Positions 6,020 through 13,716 are shown, counted from the first letter of the stretch. The stretch is 35,684 nt of DNA from Bacteroidales bacterium (GCA_017477245.1 JAFUWY010000028.1:1-35684), one strand, 5' to 3'. Notes: generated by a model from the letters alone, not told the origin. Translations and numbers: made by a program.

Positions 6020-7560
6020 TATGCCTTTACATACTTCTGGTTAGGGTCATTCGGCTTATCCGGAATAGTGAGCTTAAGTATCCCTTTTTCTACTAAAGGA
6101 TTAATGTGTTTTTTTCTGTTCTTGGTCTGATTCGTCAAGCCCATTCTAGACAGAATTTCTGCTGCAGTTCTGGGAATGGTGCAGAAGTTAATAATGTCCT
6201 GCACCTTCCCGGATGGCTTGTCTTTGGAGGGATTAGCTCCGTTACTTAACTCCGTTACTTCTTCTTGAGCTCCGTTACTTTTCTTGGTTGCTCCGTTACC
6301 AAACTCCGTTACTCTGACACTTTCTTGGTTACTATCACGCCAGAAAGTAACTACGACCTCTTTCTTCTTGGTGTCGTTAACGACTTCCATTTTATCATCC
6401 AGTTCACGAGCACGAAGGAAGCCACTGCCAATGCCTGAATAGGGTAGTAAAAATGCTCCGTGAGTAAAAAGCATCTTGTTCCTCGGAAGGGATGTGCCAG
6501 ATAAGACGTCCTCAACCTCCAATCCGCCCGGGAGGGCACCTGGACTATGGATCTCAACGCGATTATCAAAGACGAACAGCCGGATAGGAGCCTCCCAGCT
6601 ATATGAACGGTGCAGGAGGGCATTCGAGCAGATCTCAGACAGAGCGCCAATAGGAATCTCCAACTGTCCGAGGGAGTTGAAATCCGGATCTACCTGGACA
6701 TTATGCAGATTCCGCTTGAGAAAAGCCATCATGGCTTCATACTGGACCAGAATGCCACCATCGGCATCCAAATCGTCCATCTTGTCACGGAACTCCGTCC
6801 CACCAAGACTGTTGCCGATAAAACTGACGCACTTAACCGTGGCAGTAGGAAGCCAACGCCATGGATGTCTGCCGAACAACAGCATCGCCGCATAGGTGAT
6901 GCCGCCATCAGAACGTATGAGTCCAAAATTCTTGAGCAAGCGCTCAACCGTCATTCCAGATGCCGCCAAACTAACAAGCTCGTCAGCGGTAGCATCCTGG
7001 ATCTGCTCATAAGTCAAATCCTTGGATTTGTAAGATGCCTCAAACCTTTTGGTCAGATAGGTCTTAACGACATTCATATCCAAATCGGCAATAGTCGCAC
7101 CAGGGATGAGAGCCTCATCTTGGCGAAACGTGCCGCTATCGGACATCATCTCGGCAATCTCTGCGTTGTCAACGATGCGACGCTTGTTGGCGCCGTTCTT
7201 AACCCAGACAATTCCCTTGTTGTCTTTGTATGGCTTATTGATGCCCTCAAGGACTGTGACGGCTATCAATTGTCCGCCAGGGACATCAACGTTTTCAGCT
7301 TTAATGGAAACGGCTGGATGGACTTGGTCGGTGGCGATTTGGGAAAGAAGCCCTGTCTGCTCCTGCACCTCCGTGCGCGAAAGAGCGTTGACCTCTCCCG
7401 TCTTATCATTTAAGCCGATGATAATCATTCCTCCTCCCCGCTCATTGGCGTAGCACACCATTTCTTCCCCCACTTCATAGGCATCGGTAACCCGCTCTTT
7501 CATCTGGACGGGCGTCTGTTCACCTTTCCCACAGAGTTTTAGTATTTCTTCCGTTGTCAT
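6019..7560 (-). CDS. AlbA_2 / HATPase_c_4 ATP-binding protein (cargo)
   Basis: The 513-residue protein has an N-terminal AlbA_2 (Schlafen-type) domain, residues ~15-130, with YEVGEEMVCYANERGGGMIIIGL. A GHKL-like HATPase_c_4 region lies at ~300-395, with EICSNALLHRSY, VEIHSPGALPGGL, a conserved RN and GIGSGFLRARELDD. The C-terminal winged helix is at ~452-505. Such proteins are annotated as transcriptional regulators or ATP-binding proteins, and some relatives sit in defence islands. The linker (~412-446) is encoded by five GTAACGGAG repeats. A TAACTTTG box 19 bases before the ATG gives it its own promoter inside the 3' end of the integrase gene. The stop overlaps the next gene's start. The molecular role here is unknown. 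Confidence 0.85.
   Translation of the reverse strand: MTTEEILKLCGKGEQTPVQMKERVTDAYEVGEEMVCYANERGGGMIIIGLNDKTGEVNALSRTEVQEQTGLLSQIATDQVHPAVSIKAENVDVPGGQLIAVTVLEGINKPYKDNKGIVWVKNGANKRRIVDNAEIAEMMSDSGTFRQDEALIPGATIADLDMNVVKTYLTKRFEASYKSKDLTYEQIQDATADELVSLAASGMTVERLLKNFGLIRSDGGITYAAMLLFGRHPWRWLPTATVKCVSFIGNSLGGTEFRDKMDDLDADGGILVQYEAMMAFLKRNLHNVQVDPDFNSLGQLEIPIGALSEICSNALLHRSYSWEAPIRLFVFDNRVEIHSPGALPGGLEVEDVLSGTSLPRNKMLFTHGAFLLPYSGIGSGFLRARELDDKMEVVNDTKKKEVVVTFWRDSNQESVRVTEFGNGATKKSNGAQEEVTELSNGANPSKDKPSGKVQDIINFCTIPRTAAEILSRMGLTNQTKNRKKHINPLVEKGILKLTIPDKPNDPNQKYVKA
6237..6312. repeat. Five CTCCGTTAC repeats inside the AlbA_2 gene
   Basis: Exact copies at 6237-6245, 6250-6258, 6270-6278, 6291-6299 and 6304-6312, with start-to-start spacings of 13, 20, 21 and 13. 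On the coding strand (GTAACGGAG) the copies are read in two frames, as VTE or as (G/S)NGA. Confidence 0.85.
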
Positions 7561-7578
7561 AATCTCAACGTGTTTTTA

Positions 7579-7607
7579 CAAAGTTAATGAAACTATTCCA
7601 GCTTCAA
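7579..7607 (-). promoter_or_regulatory. Promoter of the AlbA_2/membrane-protein cassette
   Basis: On the minus strand: TTG (7605-7607), an 18-base spacer and TAACTTTG (7579-7586), then ATG at 7560. The spacer is one base below the usual range. The -33 element lies in the last codons of the integrase gene, so the cassette can be expressed independently. Confidence 0.55.
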
Positions 7608-8966
7608 AATGACTTCTTTCGCCATTTCTTCATCGATGTTCCGGTAACGGTTGAATGCTTTGGAGTTTTCGACGTGGCCGGAGATCTTGGCGATGAGGTT
7701 GGGGTCTTTGAGTTCCTTGTAAAGATTTCCGACCAGGACGCGGCGGGCCATGTGGGAAGATGCCACTTCCCAAATGGGATGCTGCTCTTCTTCCCGGGTC
7801 AAGGAATTGATAACTGTTACCTGTCGGTTAATGCCAGCGAGACGGAGCATCTTCTTGATGTTGCGGTTATAATCCTGCGCGCAGGTAAAGGGAAGCAAGC
7901 GATTGCCGGGGACATCAGGATATCGCGCCAGGATTTCCAAGGCCGTAGGGCCGAGGGGGACCCGTACCGTGACCGGTCGCCCCTCTTTTGTTTTCCGGGG
8001 AACATATTCGATGGCGCCATTGATAATGTTACTTTTTTTCATCTGTAGAAGATCCCCGACCCGGCAGCCGATGAAACAATGGAACACGAAAATATCTCGT
8101 TGCACTTCAAGTCCGGGATTTTTCGGAAACTTTGCAGCATACAAGATGTTCCTTTCTTCCTTTGTGATGTAGAAAGGGGAGCCGTATAAAGGTTGCCCCA
8201 TCTCATACTCATCGAACGGCTCATTCGCGGTAAGATGATTCCTCTTGGCCCATTTGACGAAAGTCCGGAAACGGGACATGGTCCCGATGATATCGTTCTT
8301 CCCGCGAGGTTTGGGATAGCGGCATTCGGGAACTTGGTCATATACCTTTTGATAATGCCTGTCAATGATAATCGGTTTCCCATCCTTGTCCTTGCCGATG
8401 AACTGGTGTTCGGTCGAAAGGTAATCGGCGAACTGGCGAAGCGTGTCGGCTGTCAGATCATCCAGTTCGATGCTTGTTCCGGTATAAAGCGTGAACCGCT
8501 GAAGAGCCCGATACAGGACTTTGTACTGGCGTTTTTGTGACTCGGAGATATCGTGAACTTCAATGAAGTGTGCCAAAGAAGATATGGTGGTATTGTCTGC
8601 CGTACTCTTTTTCTCTCCTTTGGGAATCTTTAAGCGGTCCAGCAGCTTGGCAGAGAGCCACTTATCTGCGAGTTCGACCTTGCCGGCCCCCGCTTTGATA
8701 AACTCTTCCTGGACGAAGGTGGAGATCTCTTCCAGTTCTTTGTTTACCTGCTGGAGATTTTTGACAAGAGCAGCCCTCTCTTCAGACATGAAGCGGATCT
8801 TAGGAATCTTATTGCATTGTCCGTTTTCATCCCAGTATTCGGACAGGGTGAAAAGATTGGTCTTGGCCCGCTGGTTTAACCGGCCATGGAAGAAACGCAT
8901 CAGGATTTCCTGCTTCCCTGTGGTTTTGTCCTTCTTGCTCGAGAGCGTGTAAACAATAGTCGCCAT
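7593..8966 (-). CDS. Tyrosine recombinase (site-specific integrase)
   Basis: The 457-residue enzyme integrates and excises the element. It has an N-terminal arm-binding region (YTLSSKKDKTTGKQEILMRF), a SAM-like core-binding domain (~125-250) and a catalytic domain with all key residues: R302 (FIGCRVGDLL), K325 (RKTKEGR), H405 and R408 (SSHMARR), H431 (ISGHVENS) and the nucleophile Y441 (FNRYRNID). The length and organisation are usual for Bacteroidetes IME and conjugative-transposon integrases. ATG at 8964-8966 follows a TATATTTG box. It lies at the right end, pointing inward, with repeated motifs upstream that may be regulatory or arm sites. Confidence 0.93.
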   Translation of the reverse strand: MATIVYTLSSKKDKTTGKQEILMRFFHGRLNQRAKTNLFTLSEYWDENGQCNKIPKIRFMSEERAALVKNLQQVNKELEEISTFVQEEFIKAGAGKVELADKWLSAKLLDRLKIPKGEKKSTADNTTISSLAHFIEVHDISESQKRQYKVLYRALQRFTLYTGTSIELDDLTADTLRQFADYLSTEHQFIGKDKDGKPIIIDRHYQKVYDQVPECRYPKPRGKNDIIGTMSRFRTFVKWAKRNHLTANEPFDEYEMGQPLYGSPFYITKEERNILYAAKFPKNPGLEVQRDIFVFHCFIGCRVGDLLQMKKSNIINGAIEYVPRKTKEGRPVTVRVPLGPTALEILARYPDVPGNRLLPFTCAQDYNRNIKKMLRLAGINRQVTVINSLTREEEQHPIWEVASSHMARRVLVGNLYKELKDPNLIAKISGHVENSKAFNRYRNIDEEMAKEVILKLE

Positions 8967-8983
8967 AATTCGTCAATATCACT

Positions 8984-9020
8984 CGCCAAATATAAAGATT
9001 TTTGGCGACTTTTTGGCGAC
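8984..9020 (-). promoter_or_regulatory. Integrase promoter overlapped by three TTGGCGA motifs
   Basis: On the minus strand the -7 box TATATTTG (8987-8994) overlaps an inverted TTGGCGA motif (8984-8990). Two direct copies of TTGGCGAC on the plus strand (9002-9009 and 9013-9020) are 11 bp apart, about one helical turn. They could be integrase arm sites or an operator. Confidence 0.5.
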
Positions 9021-9151
9021 TTAATTGAATTATTCTGCTTTTTCTTGATTTGAAATGACTGCTTGCGCAGATTGTGATAATATTGCAAGCGCCATCAAAT
9101 CAATATGTTATGGTGGATTTAATAGTTTCTACTGATCGGTCGTTTTATAAA
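9021..9151. other. Non-coding region upstream of the integrase gene
   Basis: No gene is supported here. It contains GCTTGC (9060-9065) and GCAAGC pairing around an AT-rich centre, which may belong to the recombination region (attP arms). Nothing else is recognised. Confidence 0.3.
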
Positions 9152-9173
9152 GGTTCGACTCTCATCCCGCGCA
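9152..9173 (+). other. tRNA 3'-end-like sequence, candidate att site
   Basis: GGTTCGACT followed by CTCATCCCGCGCA has the order of a tRNA T-loop, T-stem 3' strand and acceptor 3' strand. Upstream bases do not form the matching T-stem or acceptor, so no complete tRNA is present. Tyrosine-recombinase elements often carry the 3' end of a tRNA as the attachment core. It is directly followed by a terminator hairpin, as after a real tRNA. Confidence 0.4.
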
Positions 9174-9174
9174 C

Positions 9175-9216
9175 AAGGAGGCAATATCGCAAGGTGTTGC
9201 CTTTTCTTTGTTTTGC
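9175..9216 (+). terminator. Terminator-like hairpin after the tRNA-like stretch
   Basis: AGGCAA (9179-9184) pairs with TTGCCT (9197-9202), extended by weak pairs and followed by a T-rich run (TTTTCTTTGTTTT). Confidence 0.5.
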
Positions 9217-9280
9217 AAGTTGCTGATTTCCCTCGTCCATGGTAATGATCTACTGCTTCTTAGGTCGCATGACGAATTTT

Positions 9281-9311
9281 TTGGAATGTTAAAAATAAAT
9301 CCTTAGTTTTG
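9281..9311 (+). promoter_or_regulatory. Promoter of the propeller lipoprotein gene
   Basis: TTG (9281-9283), a 20-base spacer and TAGTTTTG (9304-9311) match the Bacteroidetes consensus. Transcription would begin near 9317, which favours the lipoprotein start codon at 9359. Confidence 0.7.
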
Positions 9312-9358
9312 TGATGACTTGCTGCATACATCTAAAAAACGCATCACCTTTTACTGAT

Positions 9359-10405
9359 ATGGAACGATTCCGCCTCTTGTGCTTCTTGATTCTGTTGGTG
9401 TCTGTGATAGGATGCCGGAACAACCCAGGTTATATTCGTGTGGTCGAAGTCAGGAATGTACCCGTGACTCCGGTCTCAGCGACGGTTCTGGTCGATAGTA
9501 TCTCGCCCGATCCAGCCCAGATAGGTTATTATGACAACCATCTGCTCATCCGGGATACCTATGTGCCGGAAGGGGAGGGGCAGCTGATCTTTTATGACCT
9601 GAAAACCGGGTCAAGGACCTCCTGTATCCATAAGGGCCGGGGCCCCGGCGAGACGGTCGGCTTCTACGATTTCTTCGTCATGGAGCCGCAGAAGGAGCTC
9701 TATCTCATAGATGTCACGGCGCGTAAAATCCTCCATGCTCCGGTCGAGGACCTGATGGGGGGCTCAGTTTCCCTTCGGGATATTGCTTCGATAGACCTCT
9801 CCGGATTCCCAAATATCTTCACGATCACGGGAGGTGACGGGAAACTCTACGCTACCGGGATGATGGAGCACGACCGTTTCATCAAGATCGGCGAAGAAGG
9901 CGGGAGCGAGACGTTTGGACTATATTGTCCGGATATCCAACAGAAGGAACTGACACGCATGCTGAATCAAGCCTACATGGGTCGCGTGGTCTATGAGCCG
10001 AAACACGATGTTCTGGTCATGGCCTGTCGCTATGCAGATCAGCTGGAGTATTATAATCCCGGCAGCGGAGAGGTGTTCCTGGCCAAAGGGCCCATGCGCT
10101 TCGAGCCGTCTTATGAAATCGTGGATGTCCGGGGCCAGGAGGTGCTGGCCCATAACCGGGATGAACGGCGCGGGTATATCGACATCACGACGGACGGGAA
10201 AGATATCTACGCATTGTATTGTGGCAGGCTGGATGGAGAACCGAACGATACGGCGGCATCGGAAGTCCGCATTTTTGACTGGAAAGGGCGCTTGCTCCGG
10301 CGGCTTGATCTCGGCGAGGACGTGGATTCGATCGCTTTGGACGATGCCGGGAAGAAGCTATACGCTCTTTCGAGAGAGGGTAAGGTCTTGCTTTATGATT
10401 TGTAA
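9359..10405 (+). CDS. 6-bladed beta-propeller lipoprotein
   Basis: The 348-residue protein starts MERFRLLCFLILLVSVIGC, a lipoprotein signal with the lipidated cysteine at residue 19. The mature part has repeated beta-strand motifs and the KGRGPGETVGFYDFF segment typical of Bacteroidetes 6-bladed propeller (BF3164/TolB-like) lipoproteins. Further blades are marked by GKDIYALYCGR and GKKLYALSREGKVLLYDL. Its biochemical role is not known; the family is periplasmic or surface-attached. ATG at 9359 is chosen over GTG at 9311 because the latter is the last base of the -7 box and the signal peptide begins at MERF. Before the mobile element arrived it may have lain directly downstream of lepB. Confidence 0.8.
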   Translation: MERFRLLCFLILLVSVIGCRNNPGYIRVVEVRNVPVTPVSATVLVDSISPDPAQIGYYDNHLLIRDTYVPEGEGQLIFYDLKTGSRTSCIHKGRGPGETVGFYDFFVMEPQKELYLIDVTARKILHAPVEDLMGGSVSLRDIASIDLSGFPNIFTITGGDGKLYATGMMEHDRFIKIGEEGGSETFGLYCPDIQQKELTRMLNQAYMGRVVYEPKHDVLVMACRYADQLEYYNPGSGEVFLAKGPMRFEPSYEIVDVRGQEVLAHNRDERRGYIDITTDGKDIYALYCGRLDGEPNDTAASEVRIFDWKGRLLRRLDLGEDVDSIALDDAGKKLYALSREGKVLLYDL

Positions 10406-10475
10406 AATCGGATAGGGTATTGTGCCCAGTTCGATTGGCGAGGGAGTCCATCCTCGGTGTTCGGCATAGCCCAAT

Positions 10476-10553
10476 CCTCATAATCAATCAGTTACGAATT
10501 AACCTTCGGATAATTCTCCGAAGGTTAATTCGTAAGTGGCTGATAATCAGCAG
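10476..10553. repeat. 78-bp hairpin element, copy 1
   Basis: A 19-bp perfect inverted repeat (10492-10510 / 10517-10535, containing TTAACCTTCGGA) is flanked by CCTCAT..TCAAT upstream and TAATCAGCAG downstream. The same layout and exact length recur at 26205-26282. It follows the propeller gene and lacks a T-run. Confidence 0.75.
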
Positions 10554-10667
10554 CGGCGGTATGGACATTCTTCCGTAGGATGAGGACGCGGTGGCGGATG
10601 CTTATTCTGCGGACCCCAAGGAAGTGGCGCCTCGGAAATCATCCGCAGCAAGCCTCCAAAAAATGTG

Positions 10668-10675
10668 TATCTTTG
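10668..10675 (+). promoter_or_regulatory. -7 box before the hydrolase gene
   Basis: TATCTTTG ends four bases before the ATG at 10680, so the mRNA would be leaderless or nearly so. No good -33 TTG is seen. Confidence 0.5.
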
Positions 10676-10679
10676 CGTT

Positions 10680-11711
10680 ATGCTGAAGATCCTGATGATG
10701 ATCCTGCTGGCGGCGGGGCCGCTGCAGGTGGGCCGGAGCGTGCGGCCCGCGATGCGCATGCTCGAGAGCGAGCAGCGCGACGGTTATGTCTGCCAACTGG
10801 TGGAGTACAACGTCTCCCCGCAGGAGCGGGTGCAGTCCTACCTGCTGGTGCCTGACGGCGCGGGGCGCTTCCGCAAGGCGCCGGGCCTGGTGCTGCTGCA
10901 CGACCACGGCGCTCGCTTCGACATCGGCAAGGAGAAACTCGTCCGGCCGCTGCCGAGTGCGCCGGACCATATCAAGGCCAGTGCGCAGCAGTGGGTGGAG
11001 AGCGGCTTCGACGGGGTGTATTTCGCCGACCGACTGGCGGCGGAGGGCTATGTCGTGATCGTGCCCGACGCCCTGTACTGGGGCTCCCGCAGCACGGAGA
11101 CCTGCCAGGAGTGGTCCCGCCGCAAGTTCGGGGATGCACCCGGCGACCCGGACGAGCTCAAGAATGCGGTCTACGAGGGGCAGCGCACCGTCTATGACAG
11201 CTTGGCGCGCCGGGGCGTCGTCTGGGCGGAGCAGACGCTCCGCGAAGACGCCGCGGCCGCGCGCCTGCTCCGCCGCCTGCCCTTCGTGAAGAAACGCCGC
11301 ATAGGCTGCTTCGGCTGGTCGATGGGCGCCCACCGCGCCTGGCTGCTCGCCGCTTTCTGCAAGCAGGTCCGCACGGGCGTCGCGCTTTGCTGGATGACCC
11401 TGATGGAGACCCAGGTCCAGCCCTACAAGGCCTCCGACTATTCGATGCTGATCCCGCAGATGCGGGAGCGATACGACTTCCCGGACATCGCCCGCTGGCT
11501 TTCGCCCAAGCCGTTCTTCTTCCTCAATGGCTTGCAGGACAAGCTCTTCCCGGTCCCGGCGGTGGAGACAGCCTTCGCGCGCATGCAGGCGATCTATGAA
11601 GAAAAAGGCGCAGGCGGTCGCCTGCGCACGGAATTCTTTGACGGTCCCCACCACTGCGGCCTCGCCGAGCAGCAGGCTATCCTCGATTATCTTGCCGCCC
11701 AGCTGAAATAG
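10680..11711 (+). CDS. Secreted alpha/beta hydrolase, dienelactone hydrolase/esterase-like
   Basis: The 343-residue protein begins MLKILMMILLAAGPLQVG, a probable signal peptide. It carries an alpha/beta-hydrolase fold: the oxyanion-side LVLLHDHGA, the nucleophile elbow GWSMG (S214), an acid in NGLQDKLFP (D287) and the histidine in GPHHCG (H324/H325). The PDALYWGSRS segment and overall length resemble the dienelactone hydrolase/acetyl-esterase-like group, some members of which remove esters from plant glycans. The substrate is not determinable. ATG at 10680 is chosen because it follows a -7 box and starts the signal peptide. The gene converges on ctpA with two hairpins between. Confidence 0.75.
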   Translation: MLKILMMILLAAGPLQVGRSVRPAMRMLESEQRDGYVCQLVEYNVSPQERVQSYLLVPDGAGRFRKAPGLVLLHDHGARFDIGKEKLVRPLPSAPDHIKASAQQWVESGFDGVYFADRLAAEGYVVIVPDALYWGSRSTETCQEWSRRKFGDAPGDPDELKNAVYEGQRTVYDSLARRGVVWAEQTLREDAAAARLLRRLPFVKKRRIGCFGWSMGAHRAWLLAAFCKQVRTGVALCWMTLMETQVQPYKASDYSMLIPQMRERYDFPDIARWLSPKPFFFLNGLQDKLFPVPAVETAFARMQAIYEEKGAGGRLRTEFFDGPHHCGLAEQQAILDYLAAQLK

Positions 11712-11729
11712 GATTCGGAGCGAAGCGAT

Positions 11730-11747
11730 CGGGGGTTCCTTCCCCCG
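11730..11747. terminator. GC-rich hairpin between convergent genes
   Basis: CGGGGG (11730-11735) pairs with CCCCCG (11742-11747). It lies downstream of the hydrolase stop, with no T-run. Confidence 0.4.
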
Positions 11748-11760
11748 TATGTCGAAGACG

Positions 11761-11801
11761 AAAGCTGCGATGGCGGAATGTCAATCCGCCATCGCAGCTT
11801 T
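11761..11801. terminator. Bidirectional hairpin overlapping the 3' end of ctpA
   Basis: AAAGCTGCGATGGCGGA (11761-11777) and TCCGCCATCGCAGCTTT (11785-11801) are perfect 17-bp complements. The loop holds the ctpA stop codon (11781-11783). A-rich and T-rich ends suit termination in both directions between convergent genes. Confidence 0.7.
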
Positions 11802-13304
11802 AAATACGTCGTCTGTCTGCAGGAAAAGGTGGTAGTAGGCCTTGTCTCCGAGCTTGGAGTAACGGCCCACGAGGGCCTGGACCTGCGTCATCATGTACTG
11901 GCGGTCCGAGGCCCACTCGTCGCCCTTGGGCGCGAGTCCGTCCTTGGCCTTGGCGAAGGCGAGGAACTGCCGCTCCAGCCCGGCCCGGTCGAGGTAGGTC
12001 AGGAGCCGGCCGTAGTCGTCGATCTCCGACAGCTCCCGCCTGTGCGCATCGAAGAACGCGGAGGCGAAGCGCATCGCCGTGGCCTTGCGGTTGCAGGCCA
12101 CGTAGAACTGCCCGGCGCGCGTGGTGTCCACCGGCACGAACACATCCGGCAGGATGCCGCCTTTCTCGACGTGCATGCTGTCGGCATGGAACATCTCGCC
12201 GTTGTCGTAGCGGCGCAGCACCTCGTATTCGTATTCGTCGGAATAGGGCTTCTGGATGCAGCGGCCGGAGGGCGTGTAGTAGCGCGCCACGGTGATGCGC
12301 ATCCCGGACTTGTCGTTGAAGAAGAACGGCTCCTGCACGAGGCCCTTGCCGAAGGTACGGCGGCCCACCAGGGTGGCCCGGCCGTTGTCCTGCAGGGCGC
12401 CGGCGAGGATCTCGCTGGCCGAGGCCGTGCCTTCGTTGACCAGGATCTTCACGGGCAGGGACTGGAAAGGACCCCGGCCGTCGGCCCGGAACTCCTCGCG
12501 CTTGCGGTGCCGGCCCTCCAGGTAGACGACGAGCGCCTTGCGGGGCAGGAACAGGTTGGAGAGTTTGCAGGCCTGGTCGAGGTAGCCGCCGGTATTGTCG
12601 CGCAGGTCGATGATGAGCTCGCGCATCCCCGTCTCCGCGAGCTCGGCGCAGGCCTTGATGAACTCGGCGTCGGTGGTGCGGGAGAACTTGGACAGGCGCA
12701 GGTAGCCCGTGGTGTCGCTGACCATGAAGGCGGCGTCGACGGAGTAGGTGGGGATCTTGCCGCGGGTAATCTCGAACGGGATCGTCTCGCGGCCCCGCTG
12801 CACGGTCACGAGGACCTTGCTGCCGGCCACGCCCTTGATGCGCCGGACCATGCTGTCCTGCGGGAAGTGCACGCCGGCGATGTTGGTCGAGTCGACCTTG
12901 AGCAGCCGGTCGCCCGGCTGGAGGCCGATCTTCTCGGACGGACCGCCGGGGATGACCTCGATCACGACCGCCGTGTCGTTGGGGACGTTGAACTGGATGC
13001 CGATGCCGTCGAAGTTGCCGGTCAGGTCGGCCTCCGACTCTTCGAGGATCTGCGGCGGCATGTAGGCGGAGTGCGGGTCCAGGGCGGACAGCGCGGCGGC
13101 CGCCACGGCGTCGCTAACTTTCTTGTGGTCGACGGAGTCGACGTAGTTCTCGTCAATGCTCTGCAGGACCAGTTCGATCTTGCGCCAGTCGTTGCCGCTG
13201 ACGCGCATCATGCGCTGGCGCTTGCCGGCCGTCTGGACGATCAGGGCGATCAGCAGGCCGATGACGACGCCCAGCAGGGCGACGAGGAGGGAGGATTTCT
13301 TCAT
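11781..13304 (-). CDS. ctpA: C-terminal processing peptidase (S41 family)
   Basis: The 507-residue periplasmic serine protease has an N-terminal membrane anchor (residues ~5-25) and a tail-specific protease N-region (DENYVDSVDHKKV, DPHSAYMPP). A PDZ domain (~95-180, with GIGIQF and GLQPGDRLL) precedes the S41 catalytic domain. The catalytic dyad is S295 in EGTASASEI and K320 in RTFGKGLVQE. A C-terminal helical region follows. It is the last gene of a four-gene minus-strand operon, starting 4 bases after the dCMP deaminase stop. Its natural substrates are unknown; relatives process or degrade envelope proteins. Confidence 0.93.
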   Translation of the reverse strand: MKKSSLLVALLGVVIGLLIALIVQTAGKRQRMMRVSGNDWRKIELVLQSIDENYVDSVDHKKVSDAVAAAALSALDPHSAYMPPQILEESEADLTGNFDGIGIQFNVPNDTAVVIEVIPGGPSEKIGLQPGDRLLKVDSTNIAGVHFPQDSMVRRIKGVAGSKVLVTVQRGRETIPFEITRGKIPTYSVDAAFMVSDTTGYLRLSKFSRTTDAEFIKACAELAETGMRELIIDLRDNTGGYLDQACKLSNLFLPRKALVVYLEGRHRKREEFRADGRGPFQSLPVKILVNEGTASASEILAGALQDNGRATLVGRRTFGKGLVQEPFFFNDKSGMRITVARYYTPSGRCIQKPYSDEYEYEVLRRYDNGEMFHADSMHVEKGGILPDVFVPVDTTRAGQFYVACNRKATAMRFASAFFDAHRRELSEIDDYGRLLTYLDRAGLERQFLAFAKAKDGLAPKGDEWASDRQYMMTQVQALVGRYSKLGDKAYYHLFLQTDDVFKAAMAD

Positions 13305-13308
13305 GCGT

Positions 13309-13713
13309 TCAATCGATCTTTTCGACCTCGATGCCGGCGCGGCGGAGGAGGTCCACCCCGTCCGTCAGGCGGTATTCGTCGCGGTAGACGACCCGCCGGA
13401 TGCCGGACTGGATGATGAGTTTGGCGCACTCCATGCACGGAGACGCTGTCACGTAGAGGGTGGCGCCCTCGGAACTGTTGCCGGACTGGGCTACCTTGGA
13501 GATGGCGTTGGCCTCGGCGTGGAGCACGTAGGGCTTGGTCACGCCGTTCTCGTCCTCGCAGATGTTCTCGAAGCCGGAGGGCGTGCCGTTGTAGCCGTCC
13601 GAGATGATCATCCGGTCCTTGACGATCAGCGCGCCCACCTGGCGGCGCTTGCAGTAGGAATTGGTGGCCCAGATGGCGGCCATCTGCATGTATTTGTCGT
13701 CGAATTTGCTCAT
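13309..13713 (-). CDS. Deoxycytidylate (dCMP) deaminase
   Basis: The 134-residue zinc deaminase converts dCMP to dUMP for dTTP synthesis. The zinc-binding motifs are HAEANAI (H65, catalytic E67) and SPCMECAK (C93, C96). The substrate loop GYNGTPSGF is also conserved, separating it from tRNA or guanine deaminases. Length is usual for the family (ComEB/dCMP deaminase). It lies 3 bases downstream of the acyl-CoA ligase gene and 4 bases upstream of ctpA, in one transcript. Confidence 0.93.
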   Translation of the reverse strand: MSKFDDKYMQMAAIWATNSYCKRRQVGALIVKDRMIISDGYNGTPSGFENICEDENGVTKPYVLHAEANAISKVAQSGNSSEGATLYVTASPCMECAKLIIQSGIRRVVYRDEYRLTDGVDLLRRAGIEVEKID

Positions 13714-13716
13714 GGC

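Larger units (their letters stand above)
1879..9220. mobile_element. Integrated mobilizable element (IME) with replication, mobilization and cargo genes
   Basis: A block of minus-strand genes comprises integrase, cargo pair, excisionase-like HTH, putative initiator, helicase loader, MobC and MobB. It is AT-richer than both flanks and separates lepB from a propeller lipoprotein gene. The mobB stop lies only 4 bases from the lepB stop, so the left end must be at or near 1879. The right end is uncertain, between about 9021 and 9280; a tRNA 3'-end-like stretch plus terminator at 9152-9216 is the best candidate. I found no clear direct repeat joining the two ends. No conjugation (Tra) genes are present, so transfer would need a helper element. 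Confidence 0.75.

Noticed and set aside
6237-6312. CRISPR-like array
   Set aside because: Repeats are 9 bp with 4-12 bp gaps and lie inside a coding gene; no cas genes are present.
9120-9190. Possible complete tRNA before the propeller gene
   Set aside because: Only the 3' part resembles a tRNA; upstream bases form neither the T-stem partner nor an acceptor strand.
9311-9358. Upstream start of the propeller lipoprotein at GTG 9311
   Set aside because: The GTG overlaps the last base of the -7 box, and the lipoprotein signal peptide begins at ATG 9359.
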